Source: Bin52 sp965243345
GTDB taxonomy: Bacteria; Pseudomonadota; Alphaproteobacteria; Thalassobaculales; Thalassobaculaceae
Assembly (NCBI GenBank): GCA_965243345.1
Contig: CBDEUR010000003.1
Span: forward strand, 2,790,001 to 2,854,000
Direction: 5' to 3'
DNA: 64,000 bases
The stretch's first letter is position 1. The number at the start of each line of letters is the position of its first letter. A program made the translations under genes and the position numbers. Below the pieces are notes generated by a model. It had not been told where the DNA came from. It did not search any database and saw only the letters and a program-made list of their open reading frames with translations. Shown in pieces: positions 32,964 through 41,761 of this stretch.

Positions 32964-34259
32964 TCATTGCCCTTCCTGAGCGGATTGCGCCTGCACTGTT
33001 GTCCTCGGGCGGCCGTCGATGCGCGCGCCTTCGAGGAACACCAGCGTCACCTTCGTGCCGGCCTGGAGCTGGACCACGGGCTGGTACTGCTCGGCGCGGC
33101 GGATCATGTAGTCGGCCACTTTCTGGCCCGCGCTCGACGCGCCCGAACCGAGGCCGGCCCGCCCGATATCGCCGAGCCCGGTGTTGGCCACGGCTGCGCC
33201 GGTGCCGGTGGCCACTGCTTGGGGCTGGAACGCCTGCGACACCCCCTGGCCGAGGCCGGACACCACCCCGGCCAGGAACGCCTTCTCGACCAGCGCGCCC
33301 TCGCGGCTCACCACCGGCCCGCGCACCCCGGTCTTGCCCGACCCGGCGACGAACCCGGCGACGTCGGTCTCGACCACCGTGCCGGGCTCGGGCCCGGCGC
33401 AAGTCATGGTGCGGAAGCGCACATAGACCTTCTCCGAGGAGAGATCGCCATGGGCCGCGCCCGTCACCGTGCAGCCGTCGACGTCGACCTGCATGGCCGT
33501 GCCACCCTCGGCGGCGGTCCAGGCGGGGCCGGTAATGCGCATGAGCACCGGGCGGGGATCGCCCTGGGAGGACACCCCGGCCGAGGCATCGACGCCAGCC
33601 AGCACCACGGCCTCGGCGTGCGCGCCCGCCGGCAGCCACGACGCGACCGGCTTCGCCACGGCGTCGGCCACCAGTTCGGGGCCGCTGCGGGGATCGCGCC
33701 CAGACGATCGAGGTGCGCCCTCCAGCTCGAAGGTCTCGATCATGCGCGTGCGCACCGGCGCCGTGGGCTGCTGTTGTCCGCCCCGAGGCGGCACCTCCTG
33801 GCCCCGGAACCAGGGATCGCCCGCCGGTGCATTGCCTTGCGCGGCGCCGGGCTGCGCCTGCGGCTGAAGCCGCCGCTCCAGCTCGTCGATCGCCGCCTTG
33901 TGGGCGTCGATGGTCCGGAGCGCGTCGGCCGTCCGGGCTTCCAGCTTCGCCCGAAGCCCCTCGTTCTCGGTGTGCAGCCGGCCCGCCTCCTGCTCCATCC
34001 GCCGCAGCGCATCCTCGACCTTGTTGAGCCGCGCCTCCGAGCGCCGCGTCCAGACCAATTCGGCGGCGTCCGGGTCCACGATCCCGGCCTCGATGCCGCC
34101 CTGCGGCGCCTCGGTCTTGCTCCCGCCCATGCCGAGCCAGGCCGCGACCGCGATCAGCATGACCGCCGCGATGACAGAGAACAGCAACAGCTGGCGCCGC
34201 CGGACCGCATCGGCGTCGTTCGCGTCGCCGGCCGGGCGCCTGTCGGCGCGCGCGCTCAT
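32964..34259 (-). CDS. traB: TraB, VirB10-like channel protein, module 1
   Basis: A 431-residue inner-membrane-anchored protein spanning the periplasm. A transmembrane segment (QLLLFSVIAAVMLIAVAAWLG) is near residue 25. A coiled-coil (WTRRSEARLNKVEDALRRME to ~residue 125) and a Gln/Pro-rich linker follow. The C-terminal VirB10-like domain contains GDPRPVLMRITGPAWTA, GCTVTGAAHGDLSSEKVYVR and KVADYMIRRAEQYQPVVQL. The ATG at 34259 overlaps traK. The C-terminal domain is nearly identical in module 2; the linker is not. Confidence 0.93.
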   Translation of the reverse strand: MSARADRRPAGDANDADAVRRRQLLLFSVIAAVMLIAVAAWLGMGGSKTEAPQGGIEAGIVDPDAAELVWTRRSEARLNKVEDALRRMEQEAGRLHTENEGLRAKLEARTADALRTIDAHKAAIDELERRLQPQAQPGAAQGNAPAGDPWFRGQEVPPRGGQQQPTAPVRTRMIETFELEGAPRSSGRDPRSGPELVADAVAKPVASWLPAGAHAEAVVLAGVDASAGVSSQGDPRPVLMRITGPAWTAAEGGTAMQVDVDGCTVTGAAHGDLSSEKVYVRFRTMTCAGPEPGTVVETDVAGFVAGSGKTGVRGPVVSREGALVEKAFLAGVVSGLGQGVSQAFQPQAVATGTGAAVANTGLGDIGRAGLGSGASSAGQKVADYMIRRAEQYQPVVQLQAGTKVTLVFLEGARIDGRPRTTVQAQSAQEGQ

Positions 34260-35029
34260 TGCCAGACTCCCGCGCCGGCGGTTTCGACCACCGCCACGCC
34301 GAGCCGTCCGCCCGAGGGGCCGGTGGCCGGCGGCGCCAGCCAGAGCGCGGCAACCGGGCCGACTCCCGGCACGCTCCCGATGGTCCCGGCAAGGCCCGCG
34401 AGCCCGTCCGCGTCCTTCGATGCCGGACGTTCGGCCTCGAACACGAGCGCCGCGAAGCGCGGACCCTGCCAGGTCTCGATGAGCCGGATGCCGGCGCCGA
34501 GGGAACCCCCGCCGGCATGGATCGCGGTGCCCGGCAACGGTTCGCGCCCGGCGACGGCGCGCACCAGCCGCACCAGCGCCGCGACATGCGGCTCGCCCGC
34601 GGACGGGAACGCGGCGAATGCCGTAGACGACGGGGCCGCATCCGCGTTGCGGATCAGGATCTGCGCCGAGTCGCGCGCGGCCGGCATCAGCGTCAGCCGG
34701 TAGGTGAAGCCCTTCTCGGTGCCGATGAACAGCGTGACGGGGTCGTGCGCGGCCGGCTCGGCCGTCAGCGGCCTGAGATAGAGGTCGCCCGACCGGGCGT
34801 CGTGCTCGACCGCGAACCCGTCCGGCGACCGCACCACCTTCGCGATCCGGTCGCGGCTGAGCGCGATGCGGTTGACGTTCGAAGCCGAGATCTCCGCCGC
34901 GAGCTCGGCATGGTCGGCCGCGTCGAGGATCTGCATCGCCAGCGCGGGAACCGGCGCCGCGAGCGCGCCCACGGCCAGAACGTGCAGCGCAAGCAGCATC
35001 GCGCGCGGGCGCGAACCGAAATTGGTCAT
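34256..35029 (-). CDS. traK: TraK, VirB9-like secretin-type protein, module 1
   Basis: A 257-residue periplasmic protein with a signal peptide (LLALHVLAVGALAAPVPALA). The mature part begins MQILDAADHAELAAEISASN, with conserved NRIALSRDRIAKV and VTLFIGTEKGFTYRLTL. It is a core-complex partner of TraV and TraB. The ATG at 35029 overlaps the traE stop (ATGA). Longer open sequence upstream in this frame crosses traE and is not coding. Confidence 0.9.
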   Translation of the reverse strand: MTNFGSRPRAMLLALHVLAVGALAAPVPALAMQILDAADHAELAAEISASNVNRIALSRDRIAKVVRSPDGFAVEHDARSGDLYLRPLTAEPAAHDPVTLFIGTEKGFTYRLTLMPAARDSAQILIRNADAAPSSTAFAAFPSAGEPHVAALVRLVRAVAGREPLPGTAIHAGGGSLGAGIRLIETWQGPRFAALVFEAERPASKDADGLAGLAGTIGSVPGVGPVAALWLAPPATGPSGGRLGVAVVETAGAGVWQ

Positions 35030-35598
35030 TTTCCACTCTCCAGTTGTTCGAAGCGCAGCAGCCCGATCCGCCCGGCGTCGATGCGGAAGACGAGCCGGTA
35101 GCGCCGGTCCTCGCGCGAAGCCTCCTCGCGGCCGATCCAGGTCACGAGCTCGCCCGCGATCTCGACCGTGAGCCGCGCCGGGTCGGCCTCGATGTCGGCG
35201 GGGTAGAAGGCGCTGGCGAGGTCGCGCCCGGCCATGCGGCCGGCCTCGGCCTCGACCCAGGCGCCGATCGCGCCGCGCGCCGAGGCGTGGCTCATCCGCG
35301 CCGCCGCGTGCCGGACATGGCCTGCGTTCTCCGGCGTCAGCGTCAGCAGCGTCACCGCCACCGTGCGCGCCATGTCTTCCAGATAGCGGGCCCCGGCCAG
35401 GCCGGCGCCGGCGCCGTTGCCGCCGACCTCCAGGTTGGGACCCGAGACCGCCGGCACCAGCACCGTGACGGTCTCGCGCCCGGCGAAGCTCATCGTGAGC
35501 GCCAGGTTGGCCGCCATCGAAAGCGCCAGCAGCGCGCCGAGCGCGACGCGGATGTCCCGCACCCGGCGCAGCGCCGTATCCATGTCGCCGCGCCGCAT
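35026..35598 (-). CDS. traE: TraE, VirB5/8-like assembly protein, module 1
   Basis: A 190-residue protein. An N-terminal membrane anchor (VALGALLALSMAANLALTM) is followed by a periplasmic domain with YLEDMARTVAVTLLTLTPEN and LVTWIGREEASREDRRYRL. TraE is part of the F-type assembly complex. It shares one base with the traL stop and overlaps traK by four. Identity to module 2 is roughly 80% by eye. Confidence 0.92.
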   Translation of the reverse strand: MRRGDMDTALRRVRDIRVALGALLALSMAANLALTMSFAGRETVTVLVPAVSGPNLEVGGNGAGAGLAGARYLEDMARTVAVTLLTLTPENAGHVRHAAARMSHASARGAIGAWVEAEAGRMAGRDLASAFYPADIEADPARLTVEIAGELVTWIGREEASREDRRYRLVFRIDAGRIGLLRFEQLESGK

Positions 35599-35891
35599 CA
35601 GCCGACATACCGCCGCAGGTGGCTCGGCGGCGTCGCCTTCAGCCGTAGCACGAAGTCGGGCAGGAACCAGTAGAGGGCGTAGCGCGCGATGTTGGCCCCG
35701 CCGCCGCGCTTCACCCGGCGCAGCAGCAGCCAGCCGCCGACGCCGGCGACCAGCCCCGGCACGAACTGGTTGGCCGCGAGGCCGAGCAGGGCCGGGCCCA
35801 TCAGCGCCGCCGCCTCGTCGACGGTCCAGAACAGCCAGCGCTCGGGGCCGTCGAGCCGGCGCGGGATGGTGTGGCGCGCAGTGTCGTTCAT
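35598..35891 (-). CDS. traL: TraL, pilus assembly membrane protein, module 1
   Basis: A 97-residue inner-membrane protein. WLFWTVDEAAALMGPALLGL and the segment after it form hydrophobic helices, ending in a basic loop (RRVKRGGGANIARYALYWFL). It differs from module 2 at only three positions (15, 56, 96), much less than the surrounding genes. It shares one base with both neighbours' ends. Confidence 0.93.
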   Translation of the reverse strand: MNDTARHTIPRRLDGPERWLFWTVDEAAALMGPALLGLAANQFVPGLVAGVGGWLLLRRVKRGGGANIARYALYWFLPDFVLRLKATPPSHLRRYVG

Positions 35892-36235
35892 CAGACGATC
35901 GCCGTGCCGACCAGGGTCGTGACGATGCCGGTGCCGGCGCCCGCGGCGATGCCGACGCCGACGGCGCCCATCAGCTGCATGGCATTGAAACGAAGCACCG
36001 AGCCGACCAGGGCCGCGCCCACGGCGAGCGCCGCAGCGAGCTGGCCGCCGGTGCCGCCGACGATGTTCTCCACCGTGGTCAGCGGATCGCCGAAGGTGGT
36101 GTCGGTGGTCGCCAGCGCCATGTCCGGTCCCGCCAGCAGTGCCGCGGCCGCCAGCGCCGCCGTCGCGGCGAGGCGCAACGCGTCGCCCGCCCGGTCGCTG
36201 CAGGTCGCCGGCATGCTCTTCGCCGGCGCCCTCAT
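35891..36235 (-). CDS. traA: TraA-type pilin precursor, module 1
   Basis: A 114-residue propilin. A long leader ends LLAGPDMALA, giving a mature pilin of ~72 residues starting TTDTTFGDPL. It has two hydrophobic helices (GGQLAAALAVGAALVGSVL and LMGAVGVGIAAGAGTGIV). This resembles F-like pilins and TrbC/VirB2 pilins. The leader differs from module 2, but the mature part differs at only about seven positions. The ATG overlaps the upstream regulator's stop (ATGA). Confidence 0.88.
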   Translation of the reverse strand: MRAPAKSMPATCSDRAGDALRLAATAALAAAALLAGPDMALATTDTTFGDPLTTVENIVGGTGGQLAAALAVGAALVGSVLRFNAMQLMGAVGVGIAAGAGTGIVTTLVGTAIV

Positions 36236-36456
36236 CGGTCGTCCTCCGGGGGCGTGCTGCCGTCGTCCACGGTCGAGGTCCGCCGGCGCTTCTCCCACCA
36301 GACCTTGAGGTCGTCGCGCAGGTAGCGGATGCGGTTCCCGAACCGGTGAAACACCGGCCCCTCGCCCGTGACCCGGTAGCGGGCCAGCGTTTTCGCCGAC
36401 AGCCCCAGCATCCGGGCCGCCTGCTGCGTGTCCAGGAAGGTGATGTCCTCCGTCAT
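36232..36456 (-). CDS. Small helix-turn-helix (MerR/Xis-like) regulator, module 1
   Basis: A 74-residue protein. DITFLDTQQAARMLGLSAKT and LARYRVTGEGPVFHRFGNRI form the winged HTH_17/AlpA-like domain seen in excisionases and small regulators. The ATG at 36456 has GAGGAGA upstream. It is the first gene of the tra operon and overlaps traA, so it may control tra expression, excision, or both. A conserved inverted repeat lies ~95 bp upstream. Confidence 0.85.
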   Translation of the reverse strand: MTEDITFLDTQQAARMLGLSAKTLARYRVTGEGPVFHRFGNRIRYLRDDLKVWWEKRRRTSTVDDGSTPPEDDR

Positions 36457-36549
36457 TCCCGTCTCCTCGTCTTCGATCGTCCCCGCCCGTGCCCAGGGCG
36501 GCGCGGACGCATGTGCGAACATCGAAGCGAAAAAAACGGTCGCCGTGCA

Positions 36550-36577
36550 TGGTCGAACTGCACTCCCCGATCGACCA
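36550..36577. promoter_or_regulatory. Inverted repeat TGGTCG-N16-CGACCA upstream of tra operon 1
   Basis: TGGTCGA (36550-36556) and TCGACCA (36571-36577) form a 28-bp dyad, ending 93 bp before the regulator's ATG. Module 2 has the same outer hexamers with identical 28-bp geometry, although the inner bases differ. This suggests an operator for a dimeric protein. Confidence 0.65.
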
Positions 36578-36691
36578 CCCAGGAGGGGACTCTCGGGGAC
36601 AGGAGAGGACAGGACGATGACCGGTCGCGGCGCGGCGGCGCGGGCGACCACCCCAACGGGACGTGAGTCGCCGGTCCTGCTGCCGTCGCAT

Positions 36692-36720
36692 GCGACAATT
36701 CAGGCGACAATTCAGGCGAC
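36692..36720. repeat. 12-bp tandem repeat (2.4 copies)
   Basis: GCGACAATTCAG twice, followed by GCGAC. It lies in the spacer between the tra operon and the central genes. No function is evident. Confidence 0.8.
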
Positions 36721-37198
36721 TCGCGGAGCGCGATTCGAAGCAATGGAACGGGTATTCGGGAAGGCGGAAGATCCGCCGTCAGACGCCGCGGGAACTCCCG
36801 TCAGGCACGGCAGATCTCGCAGTCAGATGCGCAGGACCCCGCACCCGATCACGCGACGGACGATGGATAGAGGTCGATGCGGACGGTGCGATCGACGCGG
36901 AGCGCGATCACCGGCACCCAACCCGCGATGCTCTGGCCCTCCAGGCAGATCAGAGTTCATTTGGTCTGGCGGAATATCGGCAGGGGCATCTACCCTTGAA
37001 ATTGCCTGGCGAAGATGGCGGAGCTGGTTGAAGCCGAGATCGTGTTGCTTCAGGAAGCCGGCAGTCCGCCCGACGATTGCCCGCACGTACCCCAGTGAAG
37101 CGAGGGCGCTCAGCCCCCGCTGCGACCGAGGAACCCAGATATTGCGGTCCGCCGAGACATGCCGGCGTTGACGAACAGCAGACAAAGGAGATCAAACG

Positions 37199-38200
37199 GT
37201 GTGGATCGACGATGGTGAGAAGTATGCCCTGGTCGGCCTCGAGGTGAAGCTCGAAGGTCCGCCGCCACCGGAGCGGATCGCGCCCAGCCTCCGGGTCCTC
37301 ACCGATACTACATTCGACGTCCCGCCGGAGTGGCGGGAATGGCTCGGCAGCGTTCGCGCCGATCAGGTCGAAGGCAGCAATCTGTTCCTCGTCAGCAGCT
37401 TGAAATCGACGACACCCGGTGTTCTGGATGGCGAGAACCAATCGCTGCAGCAGCGTGTCCGGCATTTCTACGCGGGGCTCCTGATGTCGGCGATTTTCTC
37501 GCCTTCCCATGAGCCGGTCATGCTGACGGGTGCGCGGGAGGATGGCGCCATCGGTGTCCGGCAACAGGCGAATCTGGATTGCCCCGTGCCGCAGGTGTTC
37601 CGGCCTTACCCGCCGCTTGTCGCTGGCGACATAGAACTCGCGGCCCAACTGGCACAGCAGCTCGATGCAATGCGGCCGGACACCCAGCCTGCCCAACTCT
37701 TGCGCCTGCTGCGGACGATGAACATTTATGTGAAGACAAGAGCGGTCGCGGAACCTCTCGACCGGATCCACCAGTATTGCCGCTGCATCGACGGGATGAT
37801 CCTCCCCACTATCGGAAAGACAAAGCGGCAGTTCAAGAGCCGGACGGAATTGTTCATCGGGCCGACTCATCATGACCTGATGGGTGAGTTGTACGACATT
37901 CGAAGCAATGTCGAACACCTCCACGAAAACCGCTATCTCGAGACATTCGACCGCGAAGTTCGGCTCGATCTGGTGGCCAAGGAGGCGATCGTCGAGTATA
38001 TCGCGCGGTCGGCTCTGGCGCGGATTATCAGCAGTGATGCGCTATGGCCACATTTCGGAAGTACCACGGCGCTGAACGTGTTTTGGTCTCTACCCCTGGA
38101 AAAACAACGCAGCATATGGGGCGCCCCAATCGATCCGCTCGAAGCTCTCGCAGAATTCGACCCCAAGTATCTTCACGATGAGCATCTCGGGAAGGCTTAA
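37199..38200 (+). CDS. Unknown protein with a C-terminal HEPN-like Rx4H motif
   Basis: A 333-residue protein with a GTG start at 37199 and a good AAGGAG site. I do not recognise a named family. The C-terminal half is helical: DRIHQYCRCIDGMI, FKSRTELFIG, then ELYDIRSNVEHLHENRYLE. RSNVEH fits Rx4H, and the arrangement resembles Apea-type HEPN domains, found in many RNases of toxin-antitoxin and anti-phage systems. The gene and its downstream partner have visibly lower GC than the conjugation genes. They may form a two-gene unit; the defence idea is inference. Confidence 0.6.
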   Translation: MWIDDGEKYALVGLEVKLEGPPPPERIAPSLRVLTDTTFDVPPEWREWLGSVRADQVEGSNLFLVSSLKSTTPGVLDGENQSLQQRVRHFYAGLLMSAIFSPSHEPVMLTGAREDGAIGVRQQANLDCPVPQVFRPYPPLVAGDIELAAQLAQQLDAMRPDTQPAQLLRLLRTMNIYVKTRAVAEPLDRIHQYCRCIDGMILPTIGKTKRQFKSRTELFIGPTHHDLMGELYDIRSNVEHLHENRYLETFDREVRLDLVAKEAIVEYIARSALARIISSDALWPHFGSTTALNVFWSLPLEKQRSIWGAPIDPLEALAEFDPKYLHDEHLGKA

Positions 38201-38263
38201 CAAGTCTCTGAGCAACCTGACCCCGCAATTCCAAGATGGGGAACGGTCGGGCTGGGGATTCCG

Positions 38264-39328
38264 ATGAAGGATTCGAAGATTGTGGCGGTGCCGAACAACG
38301 AAGGCAGGGCGTGCGACGCCGTCGTCCGGTCGCTGGAGAAATGGACGCGTGAGATACGCACGGACGTCCGGCACCCCGACAAGGAGGGGCGTGCTCCCCC
38401 TGTCGACCTGCGCCTGAGACTCGGCACGCAGGACTACGCGATCGAACACACCCGGATCGAATCCTTCGGAAACCAGATCGGAACCCTCGCAGTTGCAAAC
38501 CGGATCGTCCGGCATGTCAGGAAGAGCATCCCGGACGCGTTCCCTAGCCCGGCCTATTACGAGCTACAGTTCCGGATCGACGTTTCCCTGCCGGGAGGAA
38601 GGGACCGGCGCGCCCGCGCCCTGAACAGCCTGGTGCAGTGGATTCGCACCTCCGAACGGATCCTGCGCGACCGGAACCCGGTTCCGTTCCCGCCGGTGCG
38701 CAATCCCCACCTGGCCAACGACTGGATCCGGGAAACGCCTGCCGGATTCGACTGCCGGTTCCAACTGTTGCACTGGCCGGTCGCGCGGCTCATCCGCCGG
38801 GAACCGGGCGCACTCGCGTACCGGTTCATCCCCCAGGACGATCCGGATGGCCCGCGCCTGGACAGCCTGCGGCAGACATTCTCCAGAAAATGTCCCAAGC
38901 TTCAGGCCTGCAAGGAGGAAGGGGCACGAACCGTGCTGGTGTTGGAAAGCGGCGATCCGGCTCTCGTGCACTTCGAATTCAGGGGTGGCCTGCTACCTTC
39001 GCTCCTGGCCGACTGCGAGAATCCTCCGGACGAAATTTTTCTGGTGGAGACCCACACTGACGATCGTTGGCAGACATGGCTGCTGAAGCGCGACGACGGC
39101 CATTGGCCCGACATGGGCATGCCGGAGCTGGGCCCATGCTACTACGACCCGGAACCATCGGACCTGCCGGGCATTCCCGAATGGCTGGACAGCATACCGC
39201 AGTGGGAGCGCGAGGCTCTCCAGCTCGACCGCATGTACACCCCCTACCTGCGGGGATGGGCGCCTGCCACCTACGAGAAGAACGAACTCGACGACCTGGC
39301 GGCGGGACTGCACACGGCCTGCCCATGA
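38264..39328 (+). CDS. Unknown protein, possibly PD-(D/E)XK-like
   Basis: A 354-residue protein, 63 bp after the HEPN-like gene on the same strand. No family was recognised. PVDLRLRLGTQDYAIEHTRI near residue 45-65 has an acidic-residue, strand, ExxT layout reminiscent of PD-(D/E)XK nuclease cores, but the usual lysine is absent. The rest contains several Trp-rich segments (NDWIRETPAGFDCRFQLLHW, EIFLVETHTDDRWQTWLLKR). No signal peptide or membrane segment. Function unknown. Confidence 0.55.
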   Translation: MKDSKIVAVPNNEGRACDAVVRSLEKWTREIRTDVRHPDKEGRAPPVDLRLRLGTQDYAIEHTRIESFGNQIGTLAVANRIVRHVRKSIPDAFPSPAYYELQFRIDVSLPGGRDRRARALNSLVQWIRTSERILRDRNPVPFPPVRNPHLANDWIRETPAGFDCRFQLLHWPVARLIRREPGALAYRFIPQDDPDGPRLDSLRQTFSRKCPKLQACKEEGARTVLVLESGDPALVHFEFRGGLLPSLLADCENPPDEIFLVETHTDDRWQTWLLKRDDGHWPDMGMPELGPCYYDPEPSDLPGIPEWLDSIPQWEREALQLDRMYTPYLRGWAPATYEKNELDDLAAGLHTACP

Positions 39329-39514
39329 ACAGCTCCTCCCCTTCCGAAGTTGCCGATCCGGCAAGCCGTCCCCGTCCGCCAAACCCCTGCTCGGACCAGT
39401 CGCGCGCCCCGATGTTCGCCGGCCACACGACCCCCTGCAACCCCTCGCAACCCCGCAGATTCCGTTCCGAATGCATTCCGAACTCCATTTCGGAAGAATT
39501 CTCCGGAAAAACGA

Positions 39515-39549
39515 AACGCCGCTAACCCATTGGATTAGCGGCGTTTTTT
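39515..39549. terminator. Bidirectional rho-independent terminator next to the attachment site
   Basis: Stem AACGCCGCTAA (39515-39525) and TTAGCGGCGTT (39535-39545) with a 9-nt loop; plus-strand T-run to 39549 and a TTTCGTTTTT run on the minus strand. On the minus strand it immediately follows the tRNA-fMet 3' fragment, so it is probably that tRNA gene's native terminator. It would also end transcription of the two upstream genes. Confidence 0.9.
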
Positions 39550-39550
39550 G

Positions 39551-39595
<45 letters not shown>

Positions 39596-39784
39596 TTTGG
39601 TAACGATACGAGGACTTGAGACCTCGGGAGGATGCTGTAGGGCGATTTTTCTAGGTTTTACGGTGGTTTATGTCCCCGTTCAGGTCATTCGAGGGGTATC
39701 GAGAGCCCGCCGGATTGATGCAAAGTGTTTGCCAATAGTTTGCCAGCATGCTACACGGTCCCGGCAACGTCAAGGACCCTCGCC

Positions 39785-40987
39785 ATGGCTTCCAACCGCA
39801 TCCCCCGGCTCACCAAGCGCACCGTCGACGCCATCAAGGCGAACGGCAGCGATGCCGTCTACTGGGACGGCGAGCTCACCGGCTTCGGCCTTAGGGTGCG
39901 CAAGTCGGGCCGCAAGAACTACGTCGTCCAGACCCGGGTGGACGGCAAGCTGCGCTGGTTCACCATCGGTCCGCACGGGCCGCTCACGCCGGACGAGGCG
40001 CGCACGAGGGCGCTGGAAGTCCTCGCGGAAGCGAAGAAGGGAATCGATCCCCGCACCGCGGAGGCGGCGCAAAAGGCCGAGCCGACCATGGCGAACCTGG
40101 GCAAGCGGTTTCTCGAAGAGTATGTGCCCGACCACTGCAAGAAGAGCACGCAGCTGGAATACGCGCGCTCGGTGACGCTGTTCGTCGATCCGGCGATCGG
40201 GGAGCTGCGGGTCGCCGAAGTGCAGCGCAAGGACATTGCGGCCCTGCACCACGATCTGCGGGACAAGCCCTACCAGGCCAACCGTACGCTGGGCGTTCTC
40301 TCCAAGATGTTCTCGCTTGCCGAGGTCTGGGGCTGGCGGCCGGACGGCACCAACCCGTGCCGGCACGTCAAGCGCTTCAAGGAGCACAAGCGGGAGCGCT
40401 TCCTGTCGGAGGCGGAGACCGAGCGGCTGGGCGAGGTGCTGCGCGAGGCCGAGGCGGAGATGCCGTCGGCGGTGGCGGCATTCCGGCTGCTGCTGCTTAC
40501 CGGCTGCCGGATGTCGGAGATCCGCGACCTGAAGTGGGACTATGTGAAGGCGGACTGCATCGAGCTCCCCGACGCGAAGACCGGCGACCGCATCGTTCCG
40601 CTCGGTCCCGAGGCGCGGGCGGTGCTGGCGGCCATTCCGCGCAAGGACGACAACCCCTGGGTGATCGCGGGGCGTCTGCCGGGGTCGCATCTCACCGACC
40701 TTCAGCGGCCCTGGCGGCGCATCCGCGAGCGGGCCGGTCTGAAGGACGTGCGCATCCACGACTTGCGGCATTCGTTTGCCAGCAGGGCTCTGGCGCTGGG
40801 CGAGAGCCTGACGATGATCGGGAAACTCCTCGGTCATACGCAGGTACAGACAACCGCGCGTTACGCCCACCTCGCGCGGGATTCGATCCAGAGCGCGGCC
40901 TCGCGGATCACCGGCAGCATCGGCGGCAATCTCTTGGGGGGCGACAAATCCGGATCCGCCGGCACGCCCGATGCAGACGCGGCCTGA
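39785..40987 (+). CDS. int: Tyrosine integrase (P4-like, DUF4102) of the right-hand element
   Basis: A 400-residue integrase. The N-terminal DUF4102-type arm domain (GELTGFGLRVRKSGRKNYVV) is followed by a core-binding domain and a catalytic domain with LTGCRMSEIRDLKW (Arg), HDLRHSFAS (HxxR), LLGHTQ (His) and ARYAHLA (Tyr). I chose the ATG at 39785; a longer frame from 39725 has no support. Being next to the tRNA-fMet fragment, it very probably recognises that gene. It is related to, but distinct from, the two integrases at 2.3-4.7 kb. Confidence 0.94.
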   Translation: MASNRIPRLTKRTVDAIKANGSDAVYWDGELTGFGLRVRKSGRKNYVVQTRVDGKLRWFTIGPHGPLTPDEARTRALEVLAEAKKGIDPRTAEAAQKAEPTMANLGKRFLEEYVPDHCKKSTQLEYARSVTLFVDPAIGELRVAEVQRKDIAALHHDLRDKPYQANRTLGVLSKMFSLAEVWGWRPDGTNPCRHVKRFKEHKRERFLSEAETERLGEVLREAEAEMPSAVAAFRLLLLTGCRMSEIRDLKWDYVKADCIELPDAKTGDRIVPLGPEARAVLAAIPRKDDNPWVIAGRLPGSHLTDLQRPWRRIRERAGLKDVRIHDLRHSFASRALALGESLTMIGKLLGHTQVQTTARYAHLARDSIQSAASRITGSIGGNLLGGDKSGSAGTPDADAA

Positions 40988-40990
40988 CGA

Positions 40991-41761
40991 TCACCATCCC
41001 GTCGGTCTGGAAATCCCGGTGCCAGGCAAGGTATGTGGGAACTGTGCCGCCTTCAGTTGTGCGGCACGGACATGCCGAACGTAGCTAGCCGCGTGTTTCA
41101 GCTTCGGCGCAACCTGCCAGCGCCCGGGACACACGATGAAGACGGGCTTGCCCCGTTCGGCCGTCACCATTCGTATCGGCGTCACAAGATCGGTATCGTT
41201 CGAAATCACGGCGGCCGTGTCGAACAGGTCGTTCCAGGCGTCGTTGAGGAAGTGCGCCGCGAGATTGACGTCGGAGCCCTTTTCTTCCATCGCGTGGAAT
41301 TCGGCGACGAGTGCATCGGGCAATGGCGCCGTTGCCTTGCGTCGTTTTCTGCGCCCGCTGCCGCGCCGGGGATAGGTTCCGACAGGTAGCGTCTGGCGAG
41401 TCGCGCCTGCGACCGGATGGTTGCCTGCGGGCAGCGTGACGGGCCGAGGCGCGTCGATCCGGCTACCCGCGACCGGCAGGTTGACGAGGGGGCGCCATAC
41501 GGTCTTGGCCAGAAAGCTCCCGTAATGGACCTCGACTTCCGGCAGCGTTCCCAGCGCGCTCAAATAGGCCTGCTGACGGGCCGGCGCCGCCGGGTCGGGT
41601 ATCCCGGAAACGCGCGCGGTGAAATACAACAGCTTGTCGATCGCGCATTCCGGAGGAAGCAGCAGCCGGCTCAAGCGTACCGGATCGAGCCATTTGAACG
41701 ATGTCCCCCTGACCGCTCCGTAATACAGGTTGAAGCCGTCCACATAGACCCGCGTTCTCAC
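40991..41761 (-). CDS. NYN-domain protein next to the integrase
   Basis: A 256-residue protein, GTG start at 41761. VRTRVYVDGFNLYYGAVRG, a KGSDVNLAAHFLNDAW segment and AAVISNDTDLVTPIRMV carry the acidic residues of a NYN/DUF88 nuclease domain. A basic insert (GSGRRKRRKA) lies in the middle. It converges with the integrase, three bases between the stops. Presumed RNA-acting; role in the element unknown. The distance from the NYN gene at 12.5 kb is large. Confidence 0.85.
   Translation of the reverse strand: MRTRVYVDGFNLYYGAVRGTSFKWLDPVRLSRLLLPPECAIDKLLYFTARVSGIPDPAAPARQQAYLSALGTLPEVEVHYGSFLAKTVWRPLVNLPVAGSRIDAPRPVTLPAGNHPVAGATRQTLPVGTYPRRGSGRRKRRKATAPLPDALVAEFHAMEEKGSDVNLAAHFLNDAWNDLFDTAAVISNDTDLVTPIRMVTAERGKPVFIVCPGRWQVAPKLKHAASYVRHVRAAQLKAAQFPHTLPGTGISRPTGW

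Larger units (their letters stand above)
36457..37198. other. 740-bp spacer upstream of tra operon 1
   Basis: Contains the inverted repeat at 36550-36577 and a 12-bp tandem repeat at 36692-36720. Open frames on both strands lack recognisable domains. The left element's boundary probably lies here or slightly further right, but I found no attachment-like repeat. Confidence 0.45.

Noticed and set aside
36617..37171. A 184-codon frame between tra operon 1 and the HEPN-like gene
   Set aside because: No recognisable motif, biased composition, and competing frames of similar length on both strands.
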